The notes beneath the pieces were generated by a model. It had not been told where the DNA came from, did no database searches, and worked only from the letters and a program-made list of their open reading frames with translations. Positions 26,271-35,767 of a DNA stretch of 64,000 bases are shown piece after piece. This stretch comes from Neobacillus sp. SuZ13. GTDB lineage: Bacteria > Bacillota > Bacilli > Bacillales > Cytobacillaceae. The DNA lies in contig NZ_CP126107.1 of the NCBI RefSeq assembly GCF_030123365.1, forward strand, positions 2,031,501 to 2,095,500. Direction: 5' to 3'. The translations under genes and the position numbers were made by a program. Positions within the stretch are counted from its first letter, which is position 1. Each line of letters starts with the position of its first letter.

Positions 26271-28241
26271 ATGAAAAAAGTAGTATCGAAAATTATGTTA
26301 TCAACACTACTATTATCATCTTTTTCAACTGCAGCCTATGCGGATAACCCTATCATTAAGGATAAGTTCACCGGAGACCCGGCAGCGCTCGTTCAGGGTG
26401 ACAAGGTTTATCTCTATGCAGGACACGATGAAGCAAATGCAGGTGGAAACTTCTATTACATGCCAGAATGGGTTATTTATTCTACCACTGATATGGTGAA
26501 CTGGAAACAAGAGGGGTCACTAAGCGTCAAGGATACCTTCTCATGGGCAAGGGAAGATGCCGCATGGGCGAGTCAAGTAATCGAGAGAGACGGTACCTAT
26601 TATTGGTATGTGGCCACTAATAATAAGGACGGTAGTGGATATTGTATTGGTGTAGCTACCTCCAAAAGTCCAACGGAAGGGTTTAAGGACGCACTTGGAA
26701 AGCCATTGATTACCAATCAAATGACGACTTCAAATATTTCTTGGGATGATATTGATCCTACAGTAATGATAGATGATGATGGACAGGGTTACCTATACTG
26801 GGGAAATTCGTATCCATACTATGCAAAGCTCAAACCGAACATGATCGAGCTGAACGGGGAAATTCAAAAGGTTACCATCAACAACTTGAAAGGTGGTTTT
26901 ACAGAAGCTCCGTGGATTCATAAGCGAAATGGCAAATATTATTTATCATTTGCTCATAATTGGCCAGAAGGTCTAGCTTACGCGATGAGTGAAAGTCCTA
27001 CCGGTCCATGGGAATATAAGGGAATGCTTATGGATCCGTTCACCTCAGACCCTAATGATAAAAACAATAGTAATACTAGTCATCAATCCATTATTGATTT
27101 CAAAGGAAAGTCGTACATTATTTATCATAGCGCTGCTTTGCCAACCGGAAGTTCATACAGACGCTCAGTCTCAATCGATCGATTATACTACAATCCCGAC
27201 GGCACAATAAAAAAAGTTGTCCCTACTTCCACAGGCTTGGATGGTGAAGGACAAAAGCTGCAGTCGTACAGTTTCCTAGACCGCTATATTAGGCACTATA
27301 ACAATGATGCACGGATTGATCCTTTAGACGCATTAAATATTTCAAATTTTGATGCCAGATGGCAGATAGTCCCTGGACTAGCGAATTCAGGAGAGGAGTA
27401 TGTTTCCATTCAGTCTGTGAATAAGCCAGGATATTATTTAAGACATAGTAATAATGTTCTCGCTCTTGTAAAAAATGACGGGTCAAATCTATTCAAAGCT
27501 GATGCCACGTTTAAAAAGGTTCCAGGTTTATCGGATTCGAACTGGACTTCCTTTCAGTCATATAACTTCCCGAATTTATATATTAAGCAAAAAGATTACT
27601 TATTGAAGTTAGAGCAAGTGAATACCGAAGGGGATAAAGAGAATGCAACATTTAAGATGTCAGAAGCAGATGTAAAGGATGTCCAACTGGATATTGATAG
27701 CCTTACACTGCAAGAAAATGATGAAAGCAGTATGTCTGCTGTTGTATTACCAAATAGTGTAATTAATCAAAAAGTGACTTTTACTTCCAGTGACCCTAAT
27801 GTGGTATCCATTTCTAAACCAACATATAATCCTGAAGATGGTAAGACAACCGTTACAATTACTGCAAAATCTCCTGGTAAGGCTGATATCATTGCCACAA
27901 CTGACGAAGGACAATTTACTGATTCGGCTACAATTACTGTAGAAAAACAGTTGCCTACAACTATAAAGGATTTAAAAATATCTGTGAACAATAGAAAAGT
28001 AATAATTGAGGGCTATCTGACCCAGAAAAAAGGGACGGATGTGGCTGTTAGAGTTACAGCACCTAATGGCAAATTGGATTATCTTGATCAAATAACCACT
28101 GAAGATGATGGTAAATTCAGTTATAACTTTACACTTTCGAATCATGCAGCTGGCAAATATGATGTAAGTCTCGGTGCTACAGGCTTAAATGAAATTGTGA
28201 ATACCAGCTTCCAATATAAGCCCGGACCACAAAATCAATAA
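26271..28241 (+). CDS. Secreted GH43 arabinofuranosidase/arabinanase with CBM42 and Ig-like domains
   Basis: The 656-residue exported enzyme has a signal peptide (1-24, cut after AYA). The GH43 five-blade propeller (about 28-325) carries catalytic base Asp36 in TGDPAAL, pKa-modulating Asp162 in DDIDPTV and general acid Glu212 in FTEAPW. A CBM42/AbfB arabinose-binding trefoil follows (328-465; LQSYSFLDRYIRH, SVNKPGYYLRHSNN, SYNFPNLYIKQ), then a Big_2 domain (470-557) and a C-terminal beta-sandwich (560-655). CBM42 binds arabinofuranose side chains, so the substrate is arabinan or arabinoxylan; exact linkage preference is not decidable. The next GH43 gene is about 100 bases downstream without an obvious terminator, so they are probably co-transcribed. 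Confidence 0.88.
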   Translation: MKKVVSKIMLSTLLLSSFSTAAYADNPIIKDKFTGDPAALVQGDKVYLYAGHDEANAGGNFYYMPEWVIYSTTDMVNWKQEGSLSVKDTFSWAREDAAWASQVIERDGTYYWYVATNNKDGSGYCIGVATSKSPTEGFKDALGKPLITNQMTTSNISWDDIDPTVMIDDDGQGYLYWGNSYPYYAKLKPNMIELNGEIQKVTINNLKGGFTEAPWIHKRNGKYYLSFAHNWPEGLAYAMSESPTGPWEYKGMLMDPFTSDPNDKNNSNTSHQSIIDFKGKSYIIYHSAALPTGSSYRRSVSIDRLYYNPDGTIKKVVPTSTGLDGEGQKLQSYSFLDRYIRHYNNDARIDPLDALNISNFDARWQIVPGLANSGEEYVSIQSVNKPGYYLRHSNNVLALVKNDGSNLFKADATFKKVPGLSDSNWTSFQSYNFPNLYIKQKDYLLKLEQVNTEGDKENATFKMSEADVKDVQLDIDSLTLQENDESSMSAVVLPNSVINQKVTFTSSDPNVVSISKPTYNPEDGKTTVTITAKSPGKADIIATTDEGQFTDSATITVEKQLPTTIKDLKISVNNRKVIIEGYLTQKKGTDVAVRVTAPNGKLDYLDQITTEDDGKFSYNFTLSNHAAGKYDVSLGATGLNEIVNTSFQYKPGPQNQ

Positions 28242-28345
28242 ATATCTTGGAATACTTAACTAGGTATCTAAGCACTAGTTTAGGAGAGACAATCTAGTAA
28301 ACTAAAAAGTCAATCTTATATAAGAATCATAAGGAGGGATTAAAT

Positions 28346-31090
28346 ATGAAGTTGAAAAAAACAATTCATTGTGCACTGGCAGTCACACTTTTGTCGGTTC
28401 CAACAACGGTTGTTCCTTCTTGGGCTGCAACATTAACTCCAGAAACAACAAGTGCTGTTCAACAGTCAACTGGAAGTGTTTCAGTAACAGAGGAAGGCCT
28501 CACATCTTGGTATAAATTCGATAAGTTAATCGGGACATCCATAACTGATGCCTCGGGTCATGGCAAGGATGCCACCGTTATGAACGGGGCTTCCCTAACT
28601 ACCGTGGACGGCAGGACCGGTATTGATCTTGATCATACGAAAAGCCAATATGTGCAGCTACCAACAGGTATTATGAGTACTCTGGATAATTTCACCATCT
28701 CCACATGGGTATATTTGGATTCAAAAACAGGTGATTGGACTCGAATTTTTGATTTCGGAACAGGAGCTAATGCAGGTAAAATCTTCCTTACTGAAAACTT
28801 GTATTTGGATGTAGTAGGACGAGTTGCAGATGCAACTCCGAGTGCTCCGAAGGTCGGTGAATGGACACATATCTCTATCAGCAAAACCGGAACAGCTTAC
28901 ACAATCTATGTTAATGGCAAGATTGGTGCCACGGGAACTTCAACCAAGAAACCGTCCGATTTCGGGGAAACTGCCTATAACTATATCGGAAAATCGAATT
29001 GGCCCGATCCTTATTTAGACGGTAAAGTGAGTGATTTCCGCATCTATAACAGAGGATTGAGTGCTGATGAAATCCAGCAGCTTGTCTCAGAATCTATGAC
29101 TGACCAAGAAGCCGTTGGAAGGATTGCTAAAACTCTGACTCTTGGTGATACTTCAAAAGTCATACAAGATTTAAAATTACCTGTGACTGCTGACGGTGGG
29201 GTATCGATTTCTTGGAAATCTGACTCTCCTTCAGTAATTTCCAATACAGGTGTAGTGACAAGACCTGCAAAAGACCAGAAGGATGCAAGTGTTTCCTTGA
29301 CAGCAACAATTAACCGGAATGGTTATACAGAAATGAAAACCTTTAACGTCACTGTGCTGGCTGATAGTATCGTATCGATTGATGACGTGAATCTGAGAAC
29401 AATGGTAGATTTCCCGCCAAAGTTTCCTAAGAAGGTAACTGTACACCATTTCGATGGTCATACTGAGCAACTTGATGTAGAGTGGGACCCTATTTCAAAT
29501 GATGATTTCTCACAAGTTGGGAAGCTTGAAGTCAAGGGATCGGTTTATGGTACCAAAATCCAGCCTGTTGCCAATATAAGTGTTACTAAGATTGCTAAAG
29601 TTGACGAGGTGAACGTTAAGACAAAACAGGGCACCGCTCCACAGCTTCCATCTACTGTAGATGTACATTATAGTGACGGATCTACTGGAACACTCAATGT
29701 GGATTGGGCAGAAGTGAACAAACAAGATTATTCAAAAACCGGAACCTTTACTGTAAAAGGCGAGGCGACAACCTATGAATATACTGACCCCTTGATTGAG
29801 CAAAGAGCAGATCCTCACATTTTTAAACATACAGATGGCTATTATTATTTCACAGCATCGGTTCCTGAATATAACCGTATTGTGTTGCGGAGAGCAAAAA
29901 CTCTCCAGGGCCTTGCTACAGCAGAGGAAAAAGTAATTTGGACCAAACACGCTACAGGGGATATGGGAGCGCATATTTGGGCCCCTGAAATCCATTTTAT
30001 TGATGGAAAATGGTACATTTACTTTGCAGCGGGTGCAGCGGAAGATATTTGGAAAATCCGTCCATATGTTCTCGAGTGCGGGGATGCGAACCCACTTACA
30101 GGAACATGGACAGAAAAAGGCATGATGCAAAAACCAGCAGGCAGTACGGCCTTCACCAATTTTTCTTTAGATTCCACCACATTTGAGAACAATGGCAAAC
30201 GTTATTTCGCCTGGGCACAGAAGGATGGCGGAAATTCAAATCTTTATATCGCGGAAATGAGTAATCCATGGACGATTGCAGGGAAACCGGTTATGATCTC
30301 CACTCCGGATTACGCTTGGGAAAGACAGGGATTTTGGGTCAATGAGGCACCGAGTGTTTTAAAACGGAATGGGAAAATATTCATGACTTTTTCTGCAAGC
30401 GCCACCGATGCTAACTATAGTTTGGGGTTATTGACCGCTTCGGAAACTAGTGATTTATTGGATCCTAAATCATGGAAGAAATCGCCAGAACCAGTGTTGA
30501 AAAGCGATGAAACAACGGGCCTGTACGGACCGGGACATAATGCCTTTACTGTAGCGGAAGATGGGAAAACGGATATCCTTGTTTATCATGCCCGCTCCTA
30601 CAAGGATATTCAAGGAGATCCCCTGTATGATCCAAACAGGCATACAAGAGTGAAGAGAATAACTTGGAATGCAGATGGTACACCGAATTTCTCAAGTGTT
30701 CCAGTAAACGGAAAAGTACCAGGACCTACTATTCCGGTAGAGGCAAAAGTAACTGTTGATGACAATGCGGATTTTTCGGTCGTCACTGATTTTAGTTCAT
30801 TAAAACTACAACCGAAAGAAAAGTTAAGTGCTAAAGTTCAGGTTAGTAGCAATAAAAGTATTACCCAATCTATTTTAGTGACAATGGTTCTATATGACGG
30901 TGAAAATAGACTAGTAGACTCCCAATCTCAGACCCAAAGCATAGCAGCAGGTTCTAAGTCATCTTTTTCTGTGAGTATGAAGCTTCCTTACAAATTGGAT
31001 GGTCACAAAGTGAAGGTATTTGTGTGGGAAGGCGAGGATATTGAATCCTCATCACTAAAGCCTGTATCGGTACCGAAAGTTTTGGAATAG
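28346..31090 (+). CDS. Secreted GH43 enzyme with LamG and bacterial Ig domains
   Basis: The 914-residue exported protein has a signal peptide (about 1-28), a LamG/concanavalin-like domain (about 48-250; YIGKSNWPDPYLDGKVSDFR), an atrophied bacterial Ig domain (255-340), two Big_4-type domains (343-412 and 415-478; each with a (V/H)(H/Y)..DG.T/S..L.V.W pattern), a GH43 catalytic domain (480-800) and a C-terminal beta-sandwich. GH43 catalytic residues are the Asp in QRADPHIF, the Asp in NFSLDSTTF and the Glu in WVNEAPSVL. It is the type usually annotated as arabinofuranosidase. It follows the CBM42 enzyme, with a ribosome binding site AAGGAGGG, and is closed by a terminator at 31151. Confidence 0.85.
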   Translation: MKLKKTIHCALAVTLLSVPTTVVPSWAATLTPETTSAVQQSTGSVSVTEEGLTSWYKFDKLIGTSITDASGHGKDATVMNGASLTTVDGRTGIDLDHTKSQYVQLPTGIMSTLDNFTISTWVYLDSKTGDWTRIFDFGTGANAGKIFLTENLYLDVVGRVADATPSAPKVGEWTHISISKTGTAYTIYVNGKIGATGTSTKKPSDFGETAYNYIGKSNWPDPYLDGKVSDFRIYNRGLSADEIQQLVSESMTDQEAVGRIAKTLTLGDTSKVIQDLKLPVTADGGVSISWKSDSPSVISNTGVVTRPAKDQKDASVSLTATINRNGYTEMKTFNVTVLADSIVSIDDVNLRTMVDFPPKFPKKVTVHHFDGHTEQLDVEWDPISNDDFSQVGKLEVKGSVYGTKIQPVANISVTKIAKVDEVNVKTKQGTAPQLPSTVDVHYSDGSTGTLNVDWAEVNKQDYSKTGTFTVKGEATTYEYTDPLIEQRADPHIFKHTDGYYYFTASVPEYNRIVLRRAKTLQGLATAEEKVIWTKHATGDMGAHIWAPEIHFIDGKWYIYFAAGAAEDIWKIRPYVLECGDANPLTGTWTEKGMMQKPAGSTAFTNFSLDSTTFENNGKRYFAWAQKDGGNSNLYIAEMSNPWTIAGKPVMISTPDYAWERQGFWVNEAPSVLKRNGKIFMTFSASATDANYSLGLLTASETSDLLDPKSWKKSPEPVLKSDETTGLYGPGHNAFTVAEDGKTDILVYHARSYKDIQGDPLYDPNRHTRVKRITWNADGTPNFSSVPVNGKVPGPTIPVEAKVTVDDNADFSVVTDFSSLKLQPKEKLSAKVQVSSNKSITQSILVTMVLYDGENRLVDSQSQTQSIAAGSKSSFSVSMKLPYKLDGHKVKVFVWEGEDIESSSLKPVSVPKVLE

Positions 31091-31150
31091 AACTAGGATA
31101 TGTAATAGGTAGTATCAGAAATATATGAGTAAAAATAGAAATGCCAAATC

Positions 31151-31187
31151 AGCCAAGTGCTTTTAAAAAAAGCCTTGGCTTCTTTGC
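31151..31187 (+). terminator. Terminator after the two GH43 genes
   Basis: AGCCAAG...CTTGGCT stem enclosing a GC/A-rich loop, followed by TCTTT; a weaker T tract than the others. Confidence 0.6.
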
Positions 31188-31270
31188 ATTTATCCTCTCC
31201 CCAGTGCGATCATAGATGATAATACTAATTCCAATTTACCTTTTAACGCTAACCAAAAAATAGCAGATTA

Positions 31271-31324
31271 TTATAAACAATTCTTGATTTTTATAAATAC
31301 ATTTATTGTTTTTTTCATTAGAAT
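31271..31324 (+). promoter_or_regulatory. Paired TTATAAA promoter element, araPST
   Basis: Half-sites TTATAAA at 31271 and 31291 (20 bp apart) with following TACA, then -10 TAGAAT at 31319 (28 bp from the second half-site start). If correct, araPST is autoregulated. Confidence 0.7.
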
Positions 31325-31405
31325 CATTCAAAGAGAAAAGAGTGAAATAGCCGTCTAAATAAAGAGATGAGGACTGTTCGAATGGTATGTACAGTGAACT
31401 TTTAT

Positions 31406-31419
31406 TGTAATCGCTTTCT
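31406..31419 (+). promoter_or_regulatory. cre-like site before araP
   Basis: TGTAATCGCTTTCT, 13 of 14 cre positions, in the leader between the predicted promoter at 31319 and the araP start. Confidence 0.55.
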
Positions 31420-31446
31420 CTATGACCTTTGGAAGGGGGTTTATAA

Positions 31447-32457
31447 GTGAAAAAACTATTACTAATTTATGTCTTTCTGTTAATCTCCTACTTTCTTTAT
31501 ATGTATAACTATCATTTTAATGAGTCGCAATTATCTCATTTAGAGAAAATTCAAAGAGAAAGCCAAGAGGGAATTAGTGAGAAGTACGTAATGGTTACTT
31601 TCCAGTCAGGAATTGACTATTGGAAAGGCTCTTTAAAAGGGTTTGAGGATGCAGCTCAGAAGTTGAATGTATCAGTTGAGTACCGTGGAGCAACACAGCA
31701 TGATATACATGAACAAATTACTGTGATTGAACAGGTAATAGCCAAAAAGCCAGCGGGTATTGCGATTTCTGCTATTGACCCTGACGCATTATCTATCACT
31801 TTTGAAAAAGCAAAGGATGCGGGTATTCCTATCGTTTTATTTGACTCAGGTGCTCCCTCGGACAAAGTGTCTTCATTTTTGGGCACTGATAATTATAAAG
31901 CTGGCATAACGGCAGCGCAAAAGTTAGCTGAATTAATGGGTGCTAAAGGAAAAGTGGCTGTTATAACATCACCAAATCAATTAAATCACCAGGAAAGAAC
32001 AAAGGGATTTCTAGACACAATTAAGAAAACAGCAGGAATAGAGGTGATAGCAGTAAAAGATGGAAAGGGAGATCAGTTTGTTTCAAGGAAGGTAGCTATG
32101 GACCTTTTAAAGAATCATCCAGATTTGAAAGGGATTTTTGCTACAGAAGCCAATGGAGGGGTTGGGGTCGGTGAAGCTGTTGGTATTCTAAAGAGGAATC
32201 AAAAAGTGAAAATTGTAAGTTTTGATACAGATAAACCAACTCTGGATTTGATAAAAGACGGTACTATATCTGCAACCTTGGCTCAAGGTACTTGGAGGAT
32301 GGGGTTTTGGTCTTTACTGTTCTTATTTGATCTCCAACATAAAAATTCTCCAATAATAAAACGTGAATTTTCAGATCAACCTCAAATGACATCATATGTA
32401 GATACAGGGATTTCTATTGTTACTAAAGAAAATGTAGAAAATTACTATGCAAAGTGA
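31447..32457 (+). CDS. araP: Membrane-anchored sugar-binding sensor protein AraP
   Basis: The 336-residue protein starts at GTG 31447 after GGAAGGGGGT. An N-terminal anchor helix (KKLLLIYVFLLISYFLYM) without lipobox Cys precedes one Peripla_BP_4 domain (about 47-320; VMVTFQSGIDYWKGSLKGFE, AGIPIVLFDSGAP). In Geobacillus stearothermophilus the three-component system AraP-AraS-AraT senses arabinose outside the cell and activates the araEGH transporter. Gene order here (binding protein, kinase, regulator, then the transporter) is the same. It reaches the kinase gene in 12 bases. Confidence 0.85.
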   Translation: MKKLLLIYVFLLISYFLYMYNYHFNESQLSHLEKIQRESQEGISEKYVMVTFQSGIDYWKGSLKGFEDAAQKLNVSVEYRGATQHDIHEQITVIEQVIAKKPAGIAISAIDPDALSITFEKAKDAGIPIVLFDSGAPSDKVSSFLGTDNYKAGITAAQKLAELMGAKGKVAVITSPNQLNHQERTKGFLDTIKKTAGIEVIAVKDGKGDQFVSRKVAMDLLKNHPDLKGIFATEANGGVGVGEAVGILKRNQKVKIVSFDTDKPTLDLIKDGTISATLAQGTWRMGFWSLLFLFDLQHKNSPIIKREFSDQPQMTSYVDTGISIVTKENVENYYAK

Positions 32458-32469
32458 GCCACCAAGAAT

Positions 32470-34287
32470 ATGAGAGATTTGAAGAAATTAGACAAAAATA
32501 AACTTTTTATAATAAACAATCTTCCAATACGATTTAAGTTAATTATTCTATTGATGCTAATCAGTATTCTGCCTTCCATTGGTCTTGGGTTTCTGACGGG
32601 ATGGACTGTAAACCACATTATCGAGAGACAAGTGAATCAAAATACACTTCAGCTAATTGGTCAGGTCAATAAAACTCTGGATTTCTACGCCGGTAACATG
32701 CAAAACATGAGTTATTTGATAGCTTTTAACCCGGAAATTAAGCAATTTTTGTACGAGAAAAAAAGTCAGCAAGGCAAACGGCTAAATGATGATTATCAGA
32801 TACAAACATTTCTGCAAGGACTTACAACTTTGTATCCCGAAGCAGCAGGCATTCTTGTGGTAAACAGCAATGGTCAGTACATCAGTAACGACATGTATAC
32901 CCGCTCAAAGAAAAGCCTTACGGAAGAATCATGGTACCAAGCTGCTGTAGAAAGTGAAGGGATATTCAAAATATTAGGGCACCCCTCTAACAGAAACATA
33001 ACTAGCCATGTACATTACAAGGATGATGAGGTTGTGTCAGTTGTACGAGCTATTTTAGACCCTGATACCCAGCAAGTAAAGGGTGTTATATTAATTGATA
33101 TGAAACTGAGAGTTATATCGGAAGCAACAAAAGATGTTCGCTTAGGGAAAACCGGTTATTTAATGGTGATTGACGATAAAGGCGAAAATATCTACTCGCC
33201 ATCAGAGCCCTTTCTAAACAAGATTCCGATTGATTGGTTCCATTCAAATGAAGATGGTAATTTCTCTAAACAAGTCAAAGGCAATAAGCTTCAATTCATT
33301 TACAGTAAGTCTCCTTTTACCGGTTGGACAACTGTAGGTGTATTTTCTACAAAAGAATCAGTATTCGAGGTAAGGGAAATTCATTTTTATGTGATAAGTT
33401 TCGTTTTCTTCGTGTGTTTGTTTGGCCTTGGGGCCTCTTATTATTTATCCTATTCTATGTCAAGACCCATCAGGCAACTCATGTCGTTTATGCAAAAAGC
33501 AGAATTAGGAGATTTTTCTGTCCGTTACAAAGGAGAACGAATGGATGAAATAGGGTTACTTGGGCGCAGCTTTAATACCATGCTTGTTCAAATTAACAAA
33601 CTAATTACACTAAATGAGCAGCAAGAGCGCCAAAAACGTGAAGCTGAACTACGGAGTCTACAGGCTCATATTAAACCTCATTTCCTTTACAATACATTAG
33701 ACACTATTCATTGGTTGGCCCGTAAAAAAGGTGCAGAAGAAGTTGCTGAATTGGTAGAGTCGTTATCAAGGCTTTTCCGTATTGGGTTAAGTAAAGGTAA
33801 CGATATTATTCCTCTAAAAGAAGAAATGGAGCATATTAGCAGTTATCTAAAGATTCAAAAAGCTAGATATCAAGAAAAATTACATTACACATTAGATATT
33901 GCTTCAAATGTAGAAAGGATCAATGTATTAAAACTTGTATTACAGCCAATTGTAGAAAACGCTATATATCATGGAATCAAAGAGAGGCGGGGACCTGGTC
34001 ATATTAGTGTAAAAGCAGAAGAACATGAAGGAAAAATAGTTTTTCATGTTAAAGATGATGGGAAGGGAATTCCCAATGAAAAGCTGGAAGCTCTAAGAAG
34101 TAAATTGGGAACGTTAATCACTCAATCTCAACACTATAAAGGAAGTGAGAATTTCGGGTACGGAATGATTAATGTCCAAGCCAGAATTAAACTGACTTTT
34201 GGTGATGAATACGGTATATCAATTGATAGTGAAATAGGTAAAGGTACAACAGTGAAGGTTGTACTTCCTGCCATTAAAGAAAAATGA
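32470..34287 (+). CDS. araS: Arabinose sensor histidine kinase AraS (YesM type)
   Basis: The 605-residue kinase has helix 1 (about 22-45; FKLIILLMLISILPSIGLGF), an extracytoplasmic Cache-like domain (48-300; TLYPEAAGILVVNSNG, SWYQAAV), helix 2 (about 306-330), HAMP (331-385), the His_kinase domain with His404 in IKPHFLYNT, and an HATPase domain (PIVENAIYHGI, DDGKGIPN, GYGMINVQARI). The PHFLYNT motif defines the HPK7/YesM class, which normally pairs with AraC-type regulators such as the next gene. It has a normal ATG start, unlike its paralogue at 21060. Confidence 0.9.
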   Translation: MRDLKKLDKNKLFIINNLPIRFKLIILLMLISILPSIGLGFLTGWTVNHIIERQVNQNTLQLIGQVNKTLDFYAGNMQNMSYLIAFNPEIKQFLYEKKSQQGKRLNDDYQIQTFLQGLTTLYPEAAGILVVNSNGQYISNDMYTRSKKSLTEESWYQAAVESEGIFKILGHPSNRNITSHVHYKDDEVVSVVRAILDPDTQQVKGVILIDMKLRVISEATKDVRLGKTGYLMVIDDKGENIYSPSEPFLNKIPIDWFHSNEDGNFSKQVKGNKLQFIYSKSPFTGWTTVGVFSTKESVFEVREIHFYVISFVFFVCLFGLGASYYLSYSMSRPIRQLMSFMQKAELGDFSVRYKGERMDEIGLLGRSFNTMLVQINKLITLNEQQERQKREAELRSLQAHIKPHFLYNTLDTIHWLARKKGAEEVAELVESLSRLFRIGLSKGNDIIPLKEEMEHISSYLKIQKARYQEKLHYTLDIASNVERINVLKLVLQPIVENAIYHGIKERRGPGHISVKAEEHEGKIVFHVKDDGKGIPNEKLEALRSKLGTLITQSQHYKGSENFGYGMINVQARIKLTFGDEYGISIDSEIGKGTTVKVVLPAIKEK

Positions 34288-34321
34288 AGCGATGATAGAG
34301 TTCGAAAGGGGAGAAAATTGT

Positions 34322-35554
34322 GTGCCAAATCATTGGAAGGTATTGATTGCTGATGATGAACCGATTATTCGGGAAGGTATACGTGAATCGGTCAATTGGC
34401 AAGAACTTCATATGAAAGTTGTCGCAGAAGCGGAAGATGGAGAAGAAGCATTCGAAATTGCCATCGAATATTCAGTAGACATATTGCTGGTAGATTTGAA
34501 TATGCCAATTATAGATGGTTTGACCTTAATTAAACATGTTCGAGAAGGGTTGCCTAACTGTAAAATTATCATAATTTCAGGACATGACGAATTTACTTAT
34601 GCCCAAGAAGCATTACGCTTAAATGTTAATGATTATATTCTCAAACCTGCAAATCCCAATCAATTGAAAAACGTCCTTCAGCGTATTAGAAGTCAATTGG
34701 AGGAAAGTGAGAAGCAAAGTGAGTATTTAGCACTAGCGAAAGACCAAATTATTAAAAATATCCCTCTCTTACAGCAAAACTTTTGTCAGGAGTGGATGAA
34801 AGGGAATTTGACAGAATCTGATATTATTAAACAACTAAAATTCTTACAATTGCCTATACAATGCCCGAAACAGATTGGTCTTATCCAATGTCATGAAATT
34901 TATATCAATAAACCTTTATTGAATGAAAATAATGAGCAATTATTTAATTTTACTGAAAATATCGTAGCTGATGCACTTGAACCTTTCCAAAAAGTTGTTT
35001 TTCGTGATCCTTCAGGGTTTATAATCGTTTGTATTTGGGGATGTGAACAAGAAGATTTCGTATTATTTTTATCAAAGAAATTAAAAAATTATATGACCAC
35101 GACACCGAATATGCACTTTGAGAAAGTTACAGGAGAAACATTTGTGATCTCTGAAATTTATAGACATTGCGAAACAATGATTTATGAAAATTTAAAAATC
35201 TCGCCGATCGTCCGGCGAGCGAGATTCTATCTTAGCGAACATTTTTCAGACACAGGTTTAACATTGGAATCATTGGCACAGTATCTGCACGTATCTCCTG
35301 TTTATTTAAGCAGGATCATGAAAAAGGAATTAGGGACTTCTTTTGTTAGTATAATTACAAATATGCGTATCAGCAAGGCACTTCTGTTGCTAAATTCCAC
35401 AGAACTTTCTATTCTTGAAATCGCTGAAAAAGTTGGTTATGACACGCAGCATTATTTTAGTACTGCTTTTAAAAAAGTAATGGGTGTCTCTCCCAATCAG
35501 TATCGAAAAGGTGCCGGTTTTACAGTTTCGGCAGCTAGTACAGAATTATTGTAA
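34322..35554 (+). CDS. araT: Arabinose response regulator AraT (YesN/AraC type)
   Basis: About 410 residues from GTG 34322, which has GGGGAG at 9-base spacing; upstream in-frame TTG and ATG codons overlap or abut the kinase gene and lack good ribosome binding sites. The receiver (1-125) has Asp11-Asp12, phospho-acceptor Asp58 in LLVDLNMP and Lys in DYILKPA. The C-terminal AraC double-HTH (about 305-400) reads VSPVYLSRIMKKELGTSF and VGYDTQHYFSTAFKKVMGVSP. AraC-type proteins commonly bind two direct half-sites about two helical turns apart, which fits the 20-bp paired TTATAAA elements. Terminator at 35584. Confidence 0.9.
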   Translation: MPNHWKVLIADDEPIIREGIRESVNWQELHMKVVAEAEDGEEAFEIAIEYSVDILLVDLNMPIIDGLTLIKHVREGLPNCKIIIISGHDEFTYAQEALRLNVNDYILKPANPNQLKNVLQRIRSQLEESEKQSEYLALAKDQIIKNIPLLQQNFCQEWMKGNLTESDIIKQLKFLQLPIQCPKQIGLIQCHEIYINKPLLNENNEQLFNFTENIVADALEPFQKVVFRDPSGFIIVCIWGCEQEDFVLFLSKKLKNYMTTTPNMHFEKVTGETFVISEIYRHCETMIYENLKISPIVRRARFYLSEHFSDTGLTLESLAQYLHVSPVYLSRIMKKELGTSFVSIITNMRISKALLLLNSTELSILEIAEKVGYDTQHYFSTAFKKVMGVSPNQYRKGAGFTVSAASTELL

Positions 35555-35583
35555 TATAGTTTATTTAGTTAAATTCGAATTTT

Positions 35584-35622
35584 AGGACAGTCCAAATGAA
35601 ATAATTTGGACTGTCCTTTTTT
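35584..35622 (+). terminator. Terminator of araPST
   Basis: AGGACAGTCCAAAT/ATTTGGACTGTCCT stem with a short loop and TTTTTT. Confidence 0.92.
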
Positions 35623-35638
35623 GTAATCTGGCAAATAT

Positions 35639-35652
35639 TGAAAGCGCTTAAA
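35639..35652 (+). promoter_or_regulatory. cre-like site upstream of araE
   Basis: TGAAAGCGCTTAAA, 13 of 14 cre positions, 15 bases before the first TTATAAA half-site. Confidence 0.6.
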
Positions 35653-35666
35653 AGTAAGTTAAATTT

Positions 35667-35720
35667 TTATAAAAATAGTTGTTTTATTGAAAAGACGTAA
35701 AAATGAGAGGGTGATATATT
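35667..35720 (+). promoter_or_regulatory. Paired TTATAAA promoter element, araEGH
   Basis: Half-sites TTATAAA at 35667 and TTGAAAA at 35687 (20 bp apart), then -10 TATATT at 35715 (28 bp from the second half-site start). Confidence 0.75.
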
Positions 35721-35767
35721 CATAACATGGAAAAGAATAAAATCTAAAAAACAAAGGGGCGATTCAG